From: Apteryx mantelli
Taxonomy: Eukaryota > Chordata > Aves > Apterygiformes > Apterygidae
Assembly (NCBI RefSeq): GCF_036417845.1
Contig: NC_089985.1
Coordinates: 26,122,583-26,186,582 of the forward strand
Length of the DNA stretch: 64,000 nucleotides
Direction: 5' to 3'
Each line of letters opens with the position of its first letter. Positions within the stretch are counted from its first letter, which is position 1. Both the position numbers and the translations under genes were made by a program. The notes under the pieces were generated by a model. That model was not told where the DNA came from, searched no databases, and was given only the letters and a program-made list of their open reading frames with translations. This document shows positions 27,101 through 39,257 of the stretch, one piece after another.

Positions 27101-30045
27101 TCCACTTCCCTTTTTAAATATTACCTTTCTTTTTACAGCATTTTAGAAGTCCTCCATACTTTGCTCTGACCTGAAACTCAGAGTTTTGAGGCTGATGATT
27201 TAAAAAAGAATTCTAATGGTAGAAGTGGAAGAAAGGAACTTTAAGCAAGAGCATTCTCCTAAAAACACATTTATTAAAGCTCTTACTCCATTCTGCCATT
27301 TTGTTGGCTGTTAAAAGATAATTGGAAACCATTCAAAATATTTTTCTTGAAGTGTTTAAGTTCTGTGGGCTTTTTTAGGAAATAGATTTGCATACGCAGC
27401 AGTTTTCAGAACCCTATGCATAATAGGATTTATGGTAGATGTCCCTTGCAACTTCTCATGGACTGCTGCGTAGACTGGCAGAACATTGGCTCTACAAGGG
27501 TCTGAATGCAAGTTGGCACAACGTTCCTGTACAAAATTAACAGCGAGTGCTACAGGACACAACTCAAACTTTACAGGTTCAGCTGTTTAGGAGAGATGAG
27601 ATTCACAAGTGTGACATTTAATCTAATTTGGACTAATAGCTAAATATCGACAGAAACTGACTGATGGCATCAACTTTGTGAAGTCACAAGGCTGAGGACA
27701 ACAGACACCAAGCAGAATTCTGCTTCTTCCTCATCCTCCTAGACCAGAAATATCAGAAAAAATAGCTGTATTCTGGACTGTCTGAGCCTCTTGGGAGCCT
27801 TTCCTGGTCAATTCAAAATAAGGTCAGGGTAACAAAGGTATGGATAACTGTAGTGATGTCCGCATCTGAGCAAGATCAGTTTTTTGGCAGGCTGGAGATA
27901 ATGCTGAAGGCTCTTAGCTGTGGGATGTCTGGTAGAATTTCCTGGGACTCTAAGTTCAGTCCACTTTGATGACAGGAAGGCAGATACTTTCAATAGAAAG
28001 AGTGCTCATAGATTTTACTGGGTCACCCAAATGCTTCCAGCTCCCAGCTGTCATCAGCTCCACTTTAATCACGTAGTTCTCACTTTACCCCTCTGCCTGT
28101 GACAGATCTTGAGAGAATAAAGATACCGATTTGCGAGGCTCTGATAAGAAGGAGACTCAGGGCCTCGTTTACATTTCCAGACACTTTTAGTTTTACTTAC
28201 ATGAACGAATCCCATTGAAGTAAATAGATGTTTGCATATTTACGTCCTAAACTGATATTTATTTTTAATTTCAAATACATATTATAAGGCTTTATATACT
28301 ATAGAAGATGGATATTCCAAAATTATATGAGAGCAGTTCAAAAACAGTGAGTTTGTACAGGAATGAATGCTTGTGCGTTTAAGAAAGCCCAGCTTGAACG
28401 TATTTGCTGAGGCAGACCTGATCTCTGAAACTGTCAGCAAGGTTGTAAAAGGTAATTTGTCAGTCTTTTATAAGGAGCTATTTAACTGGATAATTTCATT
28501 GTTCAGGTGTATCATTGCTGAAACATTGCTACCTATGTCACAGCTTCTTTGCCAGAGATATCCTCACCAAGACTTTTTTTTTTTTTTTAACTTAAATTTG
28601 ACTTTTTTGCTTGTGGCAGTCATTTACAATTCTCATGTCATATTTGGAGAACTCAACAGCTCAGAAAAGGCTGAGTAAGAAGTTGGCAAAATCTCGCTCT
28701 GTACCTTGTTAATGAAAATACAGTTTAAAACATTTCTTTTTGTACCTACAGAAAAATATTGCTTTATTTATTTAAAGTCACACTGTGCTTAACCTGTCCT
28801 AAATATTTTCAGTCTCCTAATAAGTCTGTTCAAGTTGATGCAAAGCTCTGTTCCCAATCTGTTGAAGTAGCTTTTCCTTCTGTAGAAGGCCCAGTAAAAT
28901 GAATCACGTTCTGTACTGTGTGCTTTGCAACACCTGAACAAAACGAAGCGAGTGGAAAACAAAAGCTCAGCTTTGACTCTTACTCCACCAGCTCAGGTTA
29001 GTTCTAGCCAGATCCTTAGTGTATTTTATATGCAGGTTTTTTGTGTGTGCATGTGTGATCAGTGCCAATTCTGTTGGGCAAATACAGGATGCATAGGGAT
29101 TTAAAAAAAAATCTAGCTGCCAACAAGAAAAAGTGCTTTGTAACCACAGTTTGGAATGGAAACAATTTTTTAAGATACAGATCAAACTGTGTTTATAGAC
29201 TCAACTATTGGCAGCTTTTCATTGAGCTATTTCCTGTGTGCCTATTGCATAGAGGAGTAACCTAAATGCTTAAACTAACATTTAAAAACCTACTGAACAC
29301 GAATGAATGAATGAATAAAATACTGTGTGAAGCAGCATGGAAAAGAAAATGATGTTGAATGTGCTTTCATGCCCATACATAGTTCTCATGGGAAAATACT
29401 GAGGATGCAGCACTGAGAACTGAATATAAATAGTCCTTACTCTGGCTAGTACTTCCTAATAATATTGTTTTAATTGCTAAAAGAAAATATCCAAGTAACA
29501 AAAAATTTCAGAAATTACATCTAAAAAAGAGAAATTTGCTAAAAGCTAAATATAGTCACTTTAAGTACAGTAAAAAGTGATTATTAGGAAAGTAATTCAG
29601 ACAATCTAATGCACAGGTAGACACAAAGGAATCTGATTTCCCATAACAACATGCTGGAAATCTGCAAGTGTGAAGATCACAGTCAAGGTAGGTTTAGCCT
29701 TCTTTTGTTTGCTCAATTTGAAATGGTTGCGTTAACTTTTTCTTTTAAAAGTACAGAGCTCACCTATTAGCTGTTTTGCATCTTTCCAGTGCTTTTTAAT
29801 GGGGCAGATCTCCTCTTCTAGATTTCAAATGTTTGCCCTTTGCTTTAGACACACATTTGCTGGTGGTGCAGCTGACCTACTGATAGCATCTCAGCAAGGT
29901 CGGTGCAGTTGGGCTGTGCTGGCTCTGTAGGATTTTACCAGAGAAATCACTGGCGTTCTGCTTGATTGGAGTTTATTCTTTATATCCATGCCATATCTCC
30001 GCTAGGGAGGATGGCAACTCCAGTATGAGGGAAGGTTTAAAGTCA
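18170..30045. other. Intergenic desert between C1orf52 and SYDE2
   Basis: About 12 kb without a supportable gene on either strand. Frames up to 124 codons occur (for example minus strand 20564-20938) but lack recognisable domains, splice partners or compositional bias. Minor items are a GA repeat near 20622-20638, an 11-bp inverted repeat at 22304-22331, a weak CTCF-like site at 25385-25396, a T-run near 28567-28581 and a GAAT repeat near 29301-29316. Confidence 0.6.
22304..22331. repeat. Perfect 11-bp inverted repeat, 6-nt loop
   Basis: AGTTTTGCTAC and GTAGCAAAACT are exact reverse complements separated by GATGTG. It could form a stable small hairpin. No target-site duplication or element body was recognised around it. 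Confidence 0.6.
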
Positions 30046-30052
30046 GAGAGCA

Positions 30053-30210
30053 ACTTAGGAAGGACCGCTGGAGGTCATCTATCACGCCTAACTCGAGGAG
30101 GAGCAGCTTAGTTGGGGTTGTTCAGCTGGTTTCTGAATATCCCCAAGAGGGGGAATCCACAACCCCTCTGGGCAGCCTGTCTGACTGTGAGACAAAAAAA
30201 AAAAAGCTCA
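30053..30210 (+). mobile_element. CR1 LINE 3' fragment
   Basis: The sequence AGGAAGGACCGCTGGAGGTC, followed by a diverged segment, GGTTTCTGAATATCCCCAAG and GGGGGAATCCACAACCCCTC, then TGGGCAGCCTGT, follows the order of the CR1 3' region (GGACCTCTGGAGGTCATC, TTTTGAATATCTCCAAG, GAGACTCCACAACCTCTCTG, GGGCAACCTGT). CR1 is the dominant LINE of birds and other sauropsids. This copy is truncated and diverged, with an internal deletion after CAGCCTGT and an A-run at 30194-30205. Confidence 0.85.
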
Positions 30211-31930
30211 AATGTATTTCTATTTTTCTTTGACTATAACCTTACAGGTTAGGATGACAGTTATGAAAAGTGTAGTTATAGACTTACTTTTATATACTGT
30301 TTCCAGCCTGAAAGTCAAAGTAGGGGATGAAGGCTTAACCATTCAAACAGATGAGGCAGCACTGGACTTTTCCTCTATTTGGGCCCTGAGCACTTGTAAG
30401 AATACAAAAATATAATTTTGAATTAACATGCTTGAGATAGAGGCATTAATTATTTACAATAAGTGCATTGTCAGCAAAGTACTGACAGTTTTGTTTGTAT
30501 GCATTTCTTCTACACTGCTTTGGAGCGGAAGCGAGTTGGGACCGAAACGCAGTGGTCGCAGCTCAGCCGCAGGGGAGAAGCTCACAGCTGCTGGGACGCG
30601 GCGGTCGCAGGCAGCAGGACCCCAGCGCCTGCAGGACAGCGGCCGGGCATCCCGCTCGGGATTTGCAGCTCATTAGCTGTACGGCTATGAGCATCGCCGT
30701 CCTCAGCTGCTGCGGTCTCACCTTTCACTTCCCCCAACCGAAAGCAGTCTGGAATGGTTTTGCATCCTGTTCCGAAGCTTGTACACAGATGATTTCCCAA
30801 TATGTATCCTTAAAGGAATGCAAATATTTTTAAAAGACAGCATGGCAAAACGCCAAATCAAGTTGCAGAAATGTGACCTGATAACTATTGTGGGGTGTAT
30901 TTTAGATGGAGAGAAAACACATCAGCTACTCTGTAATGCTTTTTTACATTGTATATGTACAGATGTTACTTGCTTATTACTGCTATAGCTGTGTCACATA
31001 AAAAAGACTGAACATTTTAATATCATTTTGTTCTCTGGAAAGATTCAATTTCAAATGATCCAATGATTAAATTCCTGAAAAATTTTTGGGGAGGAAATCT
31101 GTGAATGTGTGCTGTGCTCACAAGCTACAGTTGTTTTCTCTAAAATCTCAGGAGCATTTCCTATGGCCAAGTACTTGGAGGCGCCTGGGGTTTTTGTTAT
31201 GCACCCAAGGAACTGCTTCATGTTGCGGGGAGCACAGGCAGAGGGGAACGCCTGGAACGGCCCTCCGCCCTCCCCGGGGCTGGCTCCTGCCAGGAGGCTG
31301 CTTTGCACCGACCCCTGCCTGTCAGGAGGCAGTCGGGGCTCCTTTGCTCTCCTGAACAGTGATATCCTGCATCGTTTTTTAGGAGATACCGTATAGAGTT
31401 GCAAAATATATTCCCGAAGTTGTTTATAATGAAATGAAATAAAGGAGATGTAGACCAGTGCAGACATTACTTAACAAAAGCTGTCTCAATATCTTATTAT
31501 GTAAAAAAACAATGACAATACTTTTTCCCGAAATTAGTTCAGAAGGGATGTGTGCTTGCTGATAAAACTAATGTGCAATGTATTTGAGTAACTCATACCC
31601 CCCAAAAACCCAAGTTTTTGCCCACTGAGGCAGCCTCAGTACACTATATGATATGCCTTAATGCCATTTCTGTCATAGGTATGTGGCGCTTTGGTTGGAG
31701 TATTAAGGGCTGCTGGCACCAGGGCCACCCCCTGCCCGCGCAGCTCGCTGTGCTCTGCTGAGGGCCCTTACGGGCTCCTCCAGCGCTCCAACGCAGCCGC
31801 CTAAAACCTGCCGGGAAGCGGCCACCACCTGTGTGGCGACGCACAAGGGGGGCAATGAGTCTGCAGCCTGTAGGTTTGTTTATTGGGGAAAAAAATAACA
31901 TCAGAGGAAAAGAAAAATCTTTAAATTATT
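30210..31930. other. Region upstream of SYDE2 with CpG-rich patches
   Basis: AT-rich background with three GC/CpG-rich islets at about 30525-30730, 31190-31350 and 31690-31835. No frame is recognisable in any of them. They could be distal promoter or enhancer elements, or GC-rich repeat debris. Confidence 0.45.
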
Positions 31931-31971
31931 CTATGATTCCCCCCTCCCAAGGGGGGCTGCCTCCTCCCCTG

Positions 31972-32095
31972 CCTCAGGCGGGCCGGGGGGGCCCTTCCCT
32001 TCCCCCCCCCCGCACCTCAGGCAGGCCGGGGGGGGCCCTTCCCTCCCCCCCCCCACCTCAGGCAGGCCGGGGGGGGGCCCTTCCCTCCCCCCTCG
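31972..32095 (+). repeat. G/C-rich minisatellite, about 42 bp x 3
   Basis: Three consecutive copies begin CCTCAGGC at 31972, 32015 and 32056. Each continues with a G-run of 7-9, CCCTTCCCT and a C-run. The copies are 43, 41 and about 40 bp and differ mostly in homopolymer lengths. The array lies about 350-470 bp upstream of the SYDE2 start codon. Confidence 0.85.
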
Positions 32096-32274
32096 CCCCG
32101 GGGGCGTCGGGCCGGGGCGTGGGCGCTGCCCCGCGCGGGAGCGGGCGCGGTGTGGGGGGGAGGCGGCGGCCGCCCGGCGGCGGGGCGGGGCGGGGCGGGG
32201 GTCGCGTGGCGGCGGGGCGCGGCGCGGGCGGCGGGGCATGCGCACTGCGGGGCGCCCTCTCACCCCGCGCAGCT

Positions 32275-32418
32275 ATGCCAAGTATGTGCGCGGCGGCCGC
32301 GCTGCGGGAGCCGGGCGCGCGCCGAGCCTCGCCGGCCATGGGGCAGCGCGGCCCGCCGCCGCCGCCGGCGCGCAGGGGGGCTGCCGGCGCCCGGGCGCCG
32401 CGGGGCAGCGCCTGCTGA
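32275..32418 (+). other. Upstream ORF in putative SYDE2 leader
   Basis: A 47-codon frame starting MPSMCAAAALREPG ends at a TGA 20 bases before the SYDE2 start codon, in a different frame. If the leader includes it, it could reduce translation of SYDE2. The transcription start is unknown, and GC-rich DNA opens many frames by chance. Confidence 0.3.
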
Positions 32419-32438
32419 GAGAGGCAGCGGGAGCAGGC

Positions 32439-32547
32439 ATGGCCGAGCCGCTCCGCAGGACCCTCTCCAAGCTCCGGGGCCGGCGGTCCCAGCGCGGGGC
32501 GGCGGCGGGAGCCGGGCACCGCCACGGCGCCGTCTGCGCGCCGCAGG
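32439..32547 (+). CDS. SYDE2: SYDE2 coding exon 1
   Basis: SYDE2 is a C2-RhoGAP protein related to C. elegans synapse-defective-1; it is expected to stimulate GTP hydrolysis by Rho-family GTPases. This short exon encodes residues 1-36, opening MAEPLRRTLSKLRGRRSQRG, a basic N-terminus that I recognise as SYDE2-like. The ATG has G at -3 and +4. The donor GTAAGC at 32548 leaves a phase 1 end that matches the phase 1 start of exon 2 (g|at = Asp37). The frame stays open through 32960, so a longer exon using a later donor is possible, but that extension looks like GC-rich read-through. Mammalian SYDE2 has a longer N-terminal region (about 1194 residues in total), so either this lineage is shorter or a GC-rich exon has been missed. 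Confidence 0.72.
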
Positions 32548-35500
32548 GTAAGCGCTGCGCGGGGGCGGGCGCTCCCGCCCTCGCCCGGGGCCGCGGGAGG
32601 CCGGTTACCTGCCGCCCCGCGGCACCTGCCCCGCGGCCCCGGCCCGGCCCGCGGGGGCGGGCGGGCGGGCGGGTGGGCGGCAGCGGCAGCCGCGGGGCTC
32701 CCGACGCGGGGGCCGGGGGACCGCGTCGCGCCGCCGCAGCGGCGGCGTCCCGGGAGCGGGCGCTCGCCGTCCGCCGGGGCAGCGCGCGGCGCCCCGGGGC
32801 CGGGCGGGAGCGCGGGTGCTGCGCGCGGGGCCGCGGCCTCCACCTGCGCGGGCAGCGCTGCCGCTGTGGGAGCGACCTTCCCGTCCCGGGCGGCTGCGGG
32901 GGAGCCGGGGGGAGCCGGCAGGACGGCGCTTTTCCCAAGGGGCCTTTGGGTTCTTTTTAATGAAGTTCAGGTCTTCGTATCTCTGAAAGGTCGTCCGAAT
33001 TCCACCTACGCGCTCATTAGGCGTATTATTGCCTCTTGAACTTTACGCTTATGTTTTTATATATGCGTGCATGTGGATATGTATGCATATATATACATAA
33101 AATAATATTATATATACTGTAAACTTTTAAAGCAAAGCCCAGCTGTTCTCCTGGTAAAGCCTTTAACGCCACAGTTTTCCTTACTTAGGTTTTGTATTAA
33201 GTCAGCAATGACAGGAGAAAGCATGTGATGTTGATTCGTCCCGTATGGAATATCTTAAGCAAGTTGTCCATGTTTAAAAGCTAAATTTGTTTTCATTGGC
33301 CAGTGTGAGTTTATGCAAACTTTAAGTAAACAAAAGCAGAGTCATAAAACTGATAGGATTTCAAACAAAGCTGCCAGTATCCTCATCAAACAAAGTAACT
33401 TACTCAAGTTTTGAAAACTTTCTTTTTTTCTAGTTCTTGTGTAACTCCTGAATTTGTTGTGAACAAAGATCATATACTATGGCATATCTAAACTTGGGTC
33501 TCAAATCGGCCCTCATCAGTAGCATCTTCACATCAGTAACCTCCCCTCAGGAAAAAATTTCTTCATGAAACTGAGAGGCTGTCCAATTCAGACTAGTCTT
33601 CTGTGTGCACCCTTGCACACTTTCTTATCATGCAGCTGTCTGCCATTCTTTGGCTTTTATTTGTTTTCTGCTTGTTTTTAAATGGTGCATTTGAAAGCTT
33701 ACAAAACAGTTTCAGTCTTGCTTTTGTTCCATTTAAATTATTAGAATAATTTAAATACTTACTGTATTTTATGGTTTTATTAGGAAACTCGGTGAAACCC
33801 CATTTAAATAACCATTATTATAAACAGAAGAAATATGAACTTTTTGATCCATGTATGGAGAGGCTGCGAAAAGCCTTTCCCCTGTTCATTATAATCTGAA
33901 AAATAGAGTTCAGTATCCTGTTGAAATATTTTGTATGCATACCTAAAAGGCCAAATGTTAATCATGAACTTGGTAAAGTCGAAACATTGAGGCTCTGATT
34001 CTGAAAAAGCATATGTTGTTACCATGAGATTTTAACCTAAATGGTGATTTATTTAATCTTTTGTTGATAGGGTGGAAGGTGAATTGAACACTGGGCTTTT
34101 TTTTCTCTTTCCCTTCTCCCAACACCATATTGAAGCCTTTTTGGGAGGGAACCGTTGCTTGGTTCTGTGTTTGTGCTGTGGCTGAACAGGGAAGGCCTGG
34201 TCTATTTTGGGGAATTCCAGAATAAGTTGAAGTACAAATACTAGTGTAGTGCAGAGAGCATTCTTCTGAATAAAACTTTGCTTTAGAACCAGAAGTATGT
34301 GCATGTGTATGTCCCTGAAAGCTTTGTGTTTATTTAAATTTGTCTCGTTAGCATAGCTAACAGCACTAGGAACTTTCGAGCAGCACCAGTGAGCGTGCTG
34401 GGCTGATTACATTCTTCGGCCCCGTTGCACCCCGGCGGTGCGGTGGGCAGCCCCGGGGAGCGCTGCGCTTTGCTGCCTGCGGAGCCGGCAGCGACCGGAG
34501 CCCTGACCATGGCCGACCGCGAGACCGGGACCTCAGCGCCCAGCGCGCCTTGCCAGGGCTCAGGGCAGAAGCGTGGGCAGCTATTTCTGAGCTCCATGCT
34601 CCCAAAGCAACCTTGGTTTTGGCAACTGTTTTTAAGCTATCTCCGCAGATCTGCTTTTGCACTGCTGCGCTGCAGCATGGGCGCACCTGAGAGCTGGCCA
34701 GAAGGGCAGAGGCTCTGTGCTGGCGCTTCAGACGGCTGCATTTCACCGTGTCGCCTGGAGCTTTTCAGTAACGGCTAATGAACCGCTGAATGTCTGTGAA
34801 GCCTGAATCTTGCTACAAAAGCAATAGGGGACTTTGTGAGACACATCCACAAGTCTGGTACTTGTTAATTAGCATCATGTTATTTAAGTGTTGTCTAACA
34901 TAGCTCTTTTTTATATAGTCAGAGACAAATTGTGAGCCCGTATGAACAAGGGCAGGCACTTGCGTGGCAGTCTGGAAGGTTTGTCTTCAGTTCCTCTGAT
35001 CTTGGCCCCTTTCGCGATACATTTGAGAATGAAAAATAAAGTGAAAACCAGCTCTCAGACTGAACCACTGATTGTGCAGATACTTGCATGTGAAACTGTT
35101 CCTAAAATAAACACAGGCATGAGGGCTTTCAGGATCAGGGCCAAGTTTGAATAGAGGGGAAACAGCGCTTGGAAATATAGCTATCAATTGCAAAAGCTGC
35201 AATTGAAAGATTTGAAAATAAGCGTATCATTTAGATGAGATTCACTGAACATTTACAGTCAGTGACACTTGGCAGCATGTTGGCTAATTTGCAGCTCAGA
35301 GATCTAGAATGGGCAGTTTTGAATGAGAAGGTGTGATACACAGCATATTTATGCAAGCATTAACGTTATTTGAAGTTACTTTATTATTAGTGTTTCTTTG
35401 GTAAGCTTTTACAAATTCTTATTGAGATAGCCAGATGCATGCTGAAAACAAAGTCACAGCGGAACATGTTGTCCAGCTTACTCGGTGCGTTTGCAGCTCG

Positions 35501-38500
35501 AGGACCAAAGGGCAGCCCAAGGCTGAGATTCCAGATGTGTCATTGGCTTATATATTTAGGCATGTTTGTACTTCCGCAGTTTCTGAGAATTGTAAGCTTT
35601 CTTAACCAATGCTCAAGGGCCTGCATTTCTATGGTAAAGCAGGAAGTAACAGATATTTTTGTTTGTGGAAATATGATTCTGGTATGTTCTATCTATTTAT
35701 ATTATCAGAATAGGAACCATTCCTTAGTCTGCCTTTGGAAAAGTTGAGGGCTTTAAGGTAGTTATCAGAGGCAGAAAGAAGCCTTCCAAGTCTGTATTAT
35801 AGTCATATTATTTCACTATTTCTGGTTTTGTGTAATATCTAACTACAAGGGTCATGTAATATTAAGTAGAAATGTTAAAAATGGTAAATATATTTCTTTG
35901 GAGCAAAAATATGTGAAAGTTTGCTAAAATAATTGCCTTTTCATATTATATACAGAAATACAGGTATCTACAACGAAAACATTATTAAGAATTCACTAAT
36001 TAAAAAAGTAAAAACAAAAGGCCATGTCTAAAATGGGTATATTTTATATCAGTGTGGGAATACAAAAGTAAACGAATGGGAGCAGCACAGTTACAAGTAG
36101 AAGTTTGTACTGATCAAAACAAACCTACTATAGACAGATCTGATAATAAGAACACTCATCTTTGGCCTGTTTATATTTCAATTAATAGTGCTTTTAGTTC
36201 ATACTCCATGAAATTGGAGTGACTAGGTTTACCCCCAGGTAAGGTGACATTTGTTTTCTTTGTTTCTATGTGCTTTATATGTTGACAGTATCACACACAT
36301 TTGTTATTTGTAGTACAGATTGAACAAAAATATTGGTAAACAATGTTCTGTTTTGCAATTTGTGATCTTAATAATGTTTTGTCTAGGAATATGTCCAATT
36401 AAATACTTAATGGTTGTAAATCTCCAGGTTCACTGCAGGCCAGTAGTCCTTAAAAAAACATAATGATGGAGGTAGTCAGTAAAAATATTCTAAAAATCGG
36501 ATGTGCATGTAACATTGTGTTCTTTATATTCATTCTTGTATTTGTATTCAAAGGACATTAGAGTGGCTGAAGGAATTTGTTAAATTGTACTGTACAGAGT
36601 GCAAGTTACAATAATAATAGACTGTTTTTTTCAAATATGTTTGTTCTTTTTGGTATTAGATAAAGAATATTTCACATTTATGTACAGAAGTACCAAGCTC
36701 AAATTTCAGATTGGATGTGAATTTTAGATTAAAGAAAAATGTTGACTTCTGGATTGAAAATGAGTGCAATGAACAGTGAAACAAATGCCATACCATAAAA
36801 TTAATGTGGCTGGTGTCATTTGGAAGAACTTCAACCCATGTTCATCTGATTTAATAACATACACTTAATATTTCTTTGCATATTGACTTGGAATCACAAA
36901 AAAGTTAATTTACAAATTATTTCCATTAGTTTGCTTCTATTTCAGGTAAAGTCTTCTAGTGTTTCAGAACTGGCAACATCACTGTTGCCAATGTTGAGAT
37001 GTTAAAAAGGACATAAATGATAACTGAAAATAGGGCTTGCACTGGCCCTTTCCCAGGGCCCGTTCAATATCAAACTTTACGTTGGGAAGAGAACGTTGTT
37101 TTTCCAAATGCCTTTAATAGAATTACTTTATTAATAGCTTCTGGCACCCTGTAATTTCATCTTAAAGAGGTTTTAATACTGTCCTGTGGTGATTTTTAGA
37201 TATTGTAAGCATTTACCACCTCTTGGAAGACACTTAACATCCTCAAGGACCTGGACTGTAGTTGCATATACCGTAAATGGAGTAAGATATTTGTGGTAAT
37301 ACTCCAAAGTCATGAGGTGGGCATTATCAATAGAAGTACCAGATTGCTCAGAAGTGGAGTGACAGCTGTATTTTGTGATGTACGTATTCTTGGAACGTGT
37401 CACAAGTACAAACATCCTTCTAATACCACTTCCAGGACAACGTCAAAGGCTTCTTCAGTTCGGACATCAACTGAAGTACCTACTCAAAACTGACTTCTCA
37501 AAAATATAAGCATAGCCTTTACCTACTGCAGATTATGTGCCCCATCTTTTTGGTTAGTTTGTTTCTTGAAATAGTAAAGAAAATTTGTACAGAGCCTTTA
37601 CCATGGCACATTTATGTTTTCCAGGCTATGGATGGGGGGAAGAATACAGTTGCTGCCAGATCGCTGCAAGTTTTCCGCAGAACCAAGTCTTTGCAGCTCT
37701 GCTTTTACATTTTTCTAAGATTCTGTTAATTGACTGACTTAGGCTCCAGCAAAGCACTTCAACAGAGCTATTCACAGGCTTCAAAATTAATACAGTATTC
37801 TTTGAATCCAGAACAGTGTACATATCAGTTCAGCTAAGCAAGCAAACCTAGTTTTTTAAAATCACCAAATGATGAATCAGGTCTTTGGGATCTTATCTCT
37901 CGCAGGGGTCTCCTCTGTCCATAATGTGCAAACATAAAAAGAGGGTAAAAGGGAAGCTGTTCAAGAGGGAGTCTTTTTCCTGTCTCCCTGTCTAAAGTAA
38001 ACTTAGCTTAATTTACAGAGCTACTCCTTGAGTCATTCAGAGAAGTGTCCGTATTTTAACATGTTGTTGGTGGGTAAGTACTTTTTCACTAAAAACAATG
38101 CTCAAGCAGCATGAGATAGCTGTTCCCATTTGGGATCCCCATTTGCAGAGGATTTTGTGTTAAACCAAGTATCTGTTGATTATCCATGTCGAGCCCTAGT
38201 GAATGGGAACACCCTAACTGCGCTTACAGTGGAAGCTGTTATATGACTTCCACTTCCAATTTTCAGTTTGGATGCTTTGCCTTGAGTCCTAGCAGCGGGC
38301 CTGGTCTGACAAGTACTTGCTAGCGCGTTCCTTGTGTCATCCCACCTCACAGGATGGGACACTGCTACAGGTACCTCCAGTACCACCTCTGGCAGCCTAC
38401 ATCAAAATAGAGAATTTTTGCTAAATAGACTTCTTAAAAGTACTCTGACAAAATGGCCAAAAGCAAGCGACCATTTCAATGTGTAATTAAATGTTTAGCC

Positions 38501-39257
38501 ATTGCTTTAGTGAAATTCTCTGTCAAGTTTTGAAAGTAGCAAAGGAATTTGATTAGTTGCTACACAAAAGTTTTGTTGCAAGATGAGGTATTTTAAAACT
38601 TGGCCACGCTTGTTCTTCCTCCTTCCCTCCTTATGAGCGTGCATTTGGTTTTATTCCCAGGAAACTGGTATATTATTGGATAAAATGTTGTTACTATTTT
38701 TAAATTTAAAGGGGATGCTCCTGTTCTGATCATAAAATAAAGCTGTCCTTTCTGGGAGGATTCTACCCAAAAGATGTCCTTGCCTTTATTTTGTATCTAA
38801 ATCTAGAAGTGAATCTACATGTTTATTTTAAGGTCATTTAAGTGATATATTATATCAAAACTAGAGGCTATTTCTTCACTGGCATAAGTAAACTGTAGAA
38901 ATACTACTAGCCACTTTTCAAACCAATTGTATGTGTACTTATCAGAACAGAAAGCAGTTATTTCCATCCAAGTATGTATGACCTTTCAGCAAAGCTATTT
39001 TACTGGCATTTATCTAAATTACATGGTGTTAAAAATACAGCCAAACAAGTCTGACTTTTTCTTAATAATGTGCACATTCTGCTTTGACAGGCTGAAATCT
39101 AATTTTATGATAGCATCAACTCGTCTTTTGTCCTTTTGGATGAGGTCTAACATGAATGTAATTTGATGGCATGTGTTTTTCTCTGCATTATTAGAAGCAG
39201 AATGATATTCTAAGCATCTGTTTTTTCCTCTTTTTATGTCTTTCTTTTTGGCAACAG
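32548..39257 (+). other. SYDE2: SYDE2 intron 1
   Basis: About 6.7 kb. It starts in the CpG island, passes a TA/TG-rich low-complexity stretch (about 33055-33115) and contains a second GC-rich patch at 34410-34580 with an ATG in good context at 34509. A 9-bp inverted repeat with a 5-nt loop lies at 35184-35206. No other gene was recognised. The acceptor is GCAACAG at 39251-39257. Confidence 0.7.

Larger units (their letters stand above)
31935..32935 (+). promoter_or_regulatory. SYDE2: CpG island promoter of SYDE2
   Basis: About 1 kb of extremely GC/CpG-rich DNA surrounding the first SYDE2 coding exon, beginning and ending abruptly in AT-rich sequence. It includes four GGGGC units at about 32182-32201 (Sp1-like and G-quadruplex-capable) and GCATGCGCA at 32236-32244, which matches part of the NRF1 consensus. 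There is no TATA box. Confidence 0.8.

Noticed and set aside
28567-28581. T-run that could be the poly(A) tail of an inverted retrocopy
   Set aside because: No processed-gene sequence was recognised on the minus strand next to it and no target-site duplication was seen.
31051-31467. 138-codon minus-strand frame upstream of SYDE2
   Set aside because: Low-information sequence overlapping a GC-rich islet; no domain or promoter-linked structure was seen.
32058-32938. Long open frames on both strands across the SYDE2 CpG island
   Set aside because: GC-rich DNA lacks stop codons by chance. Only the short + strand frame from 32439 to 32547 has SYDE2-like sequence and a phase-compatible donor.
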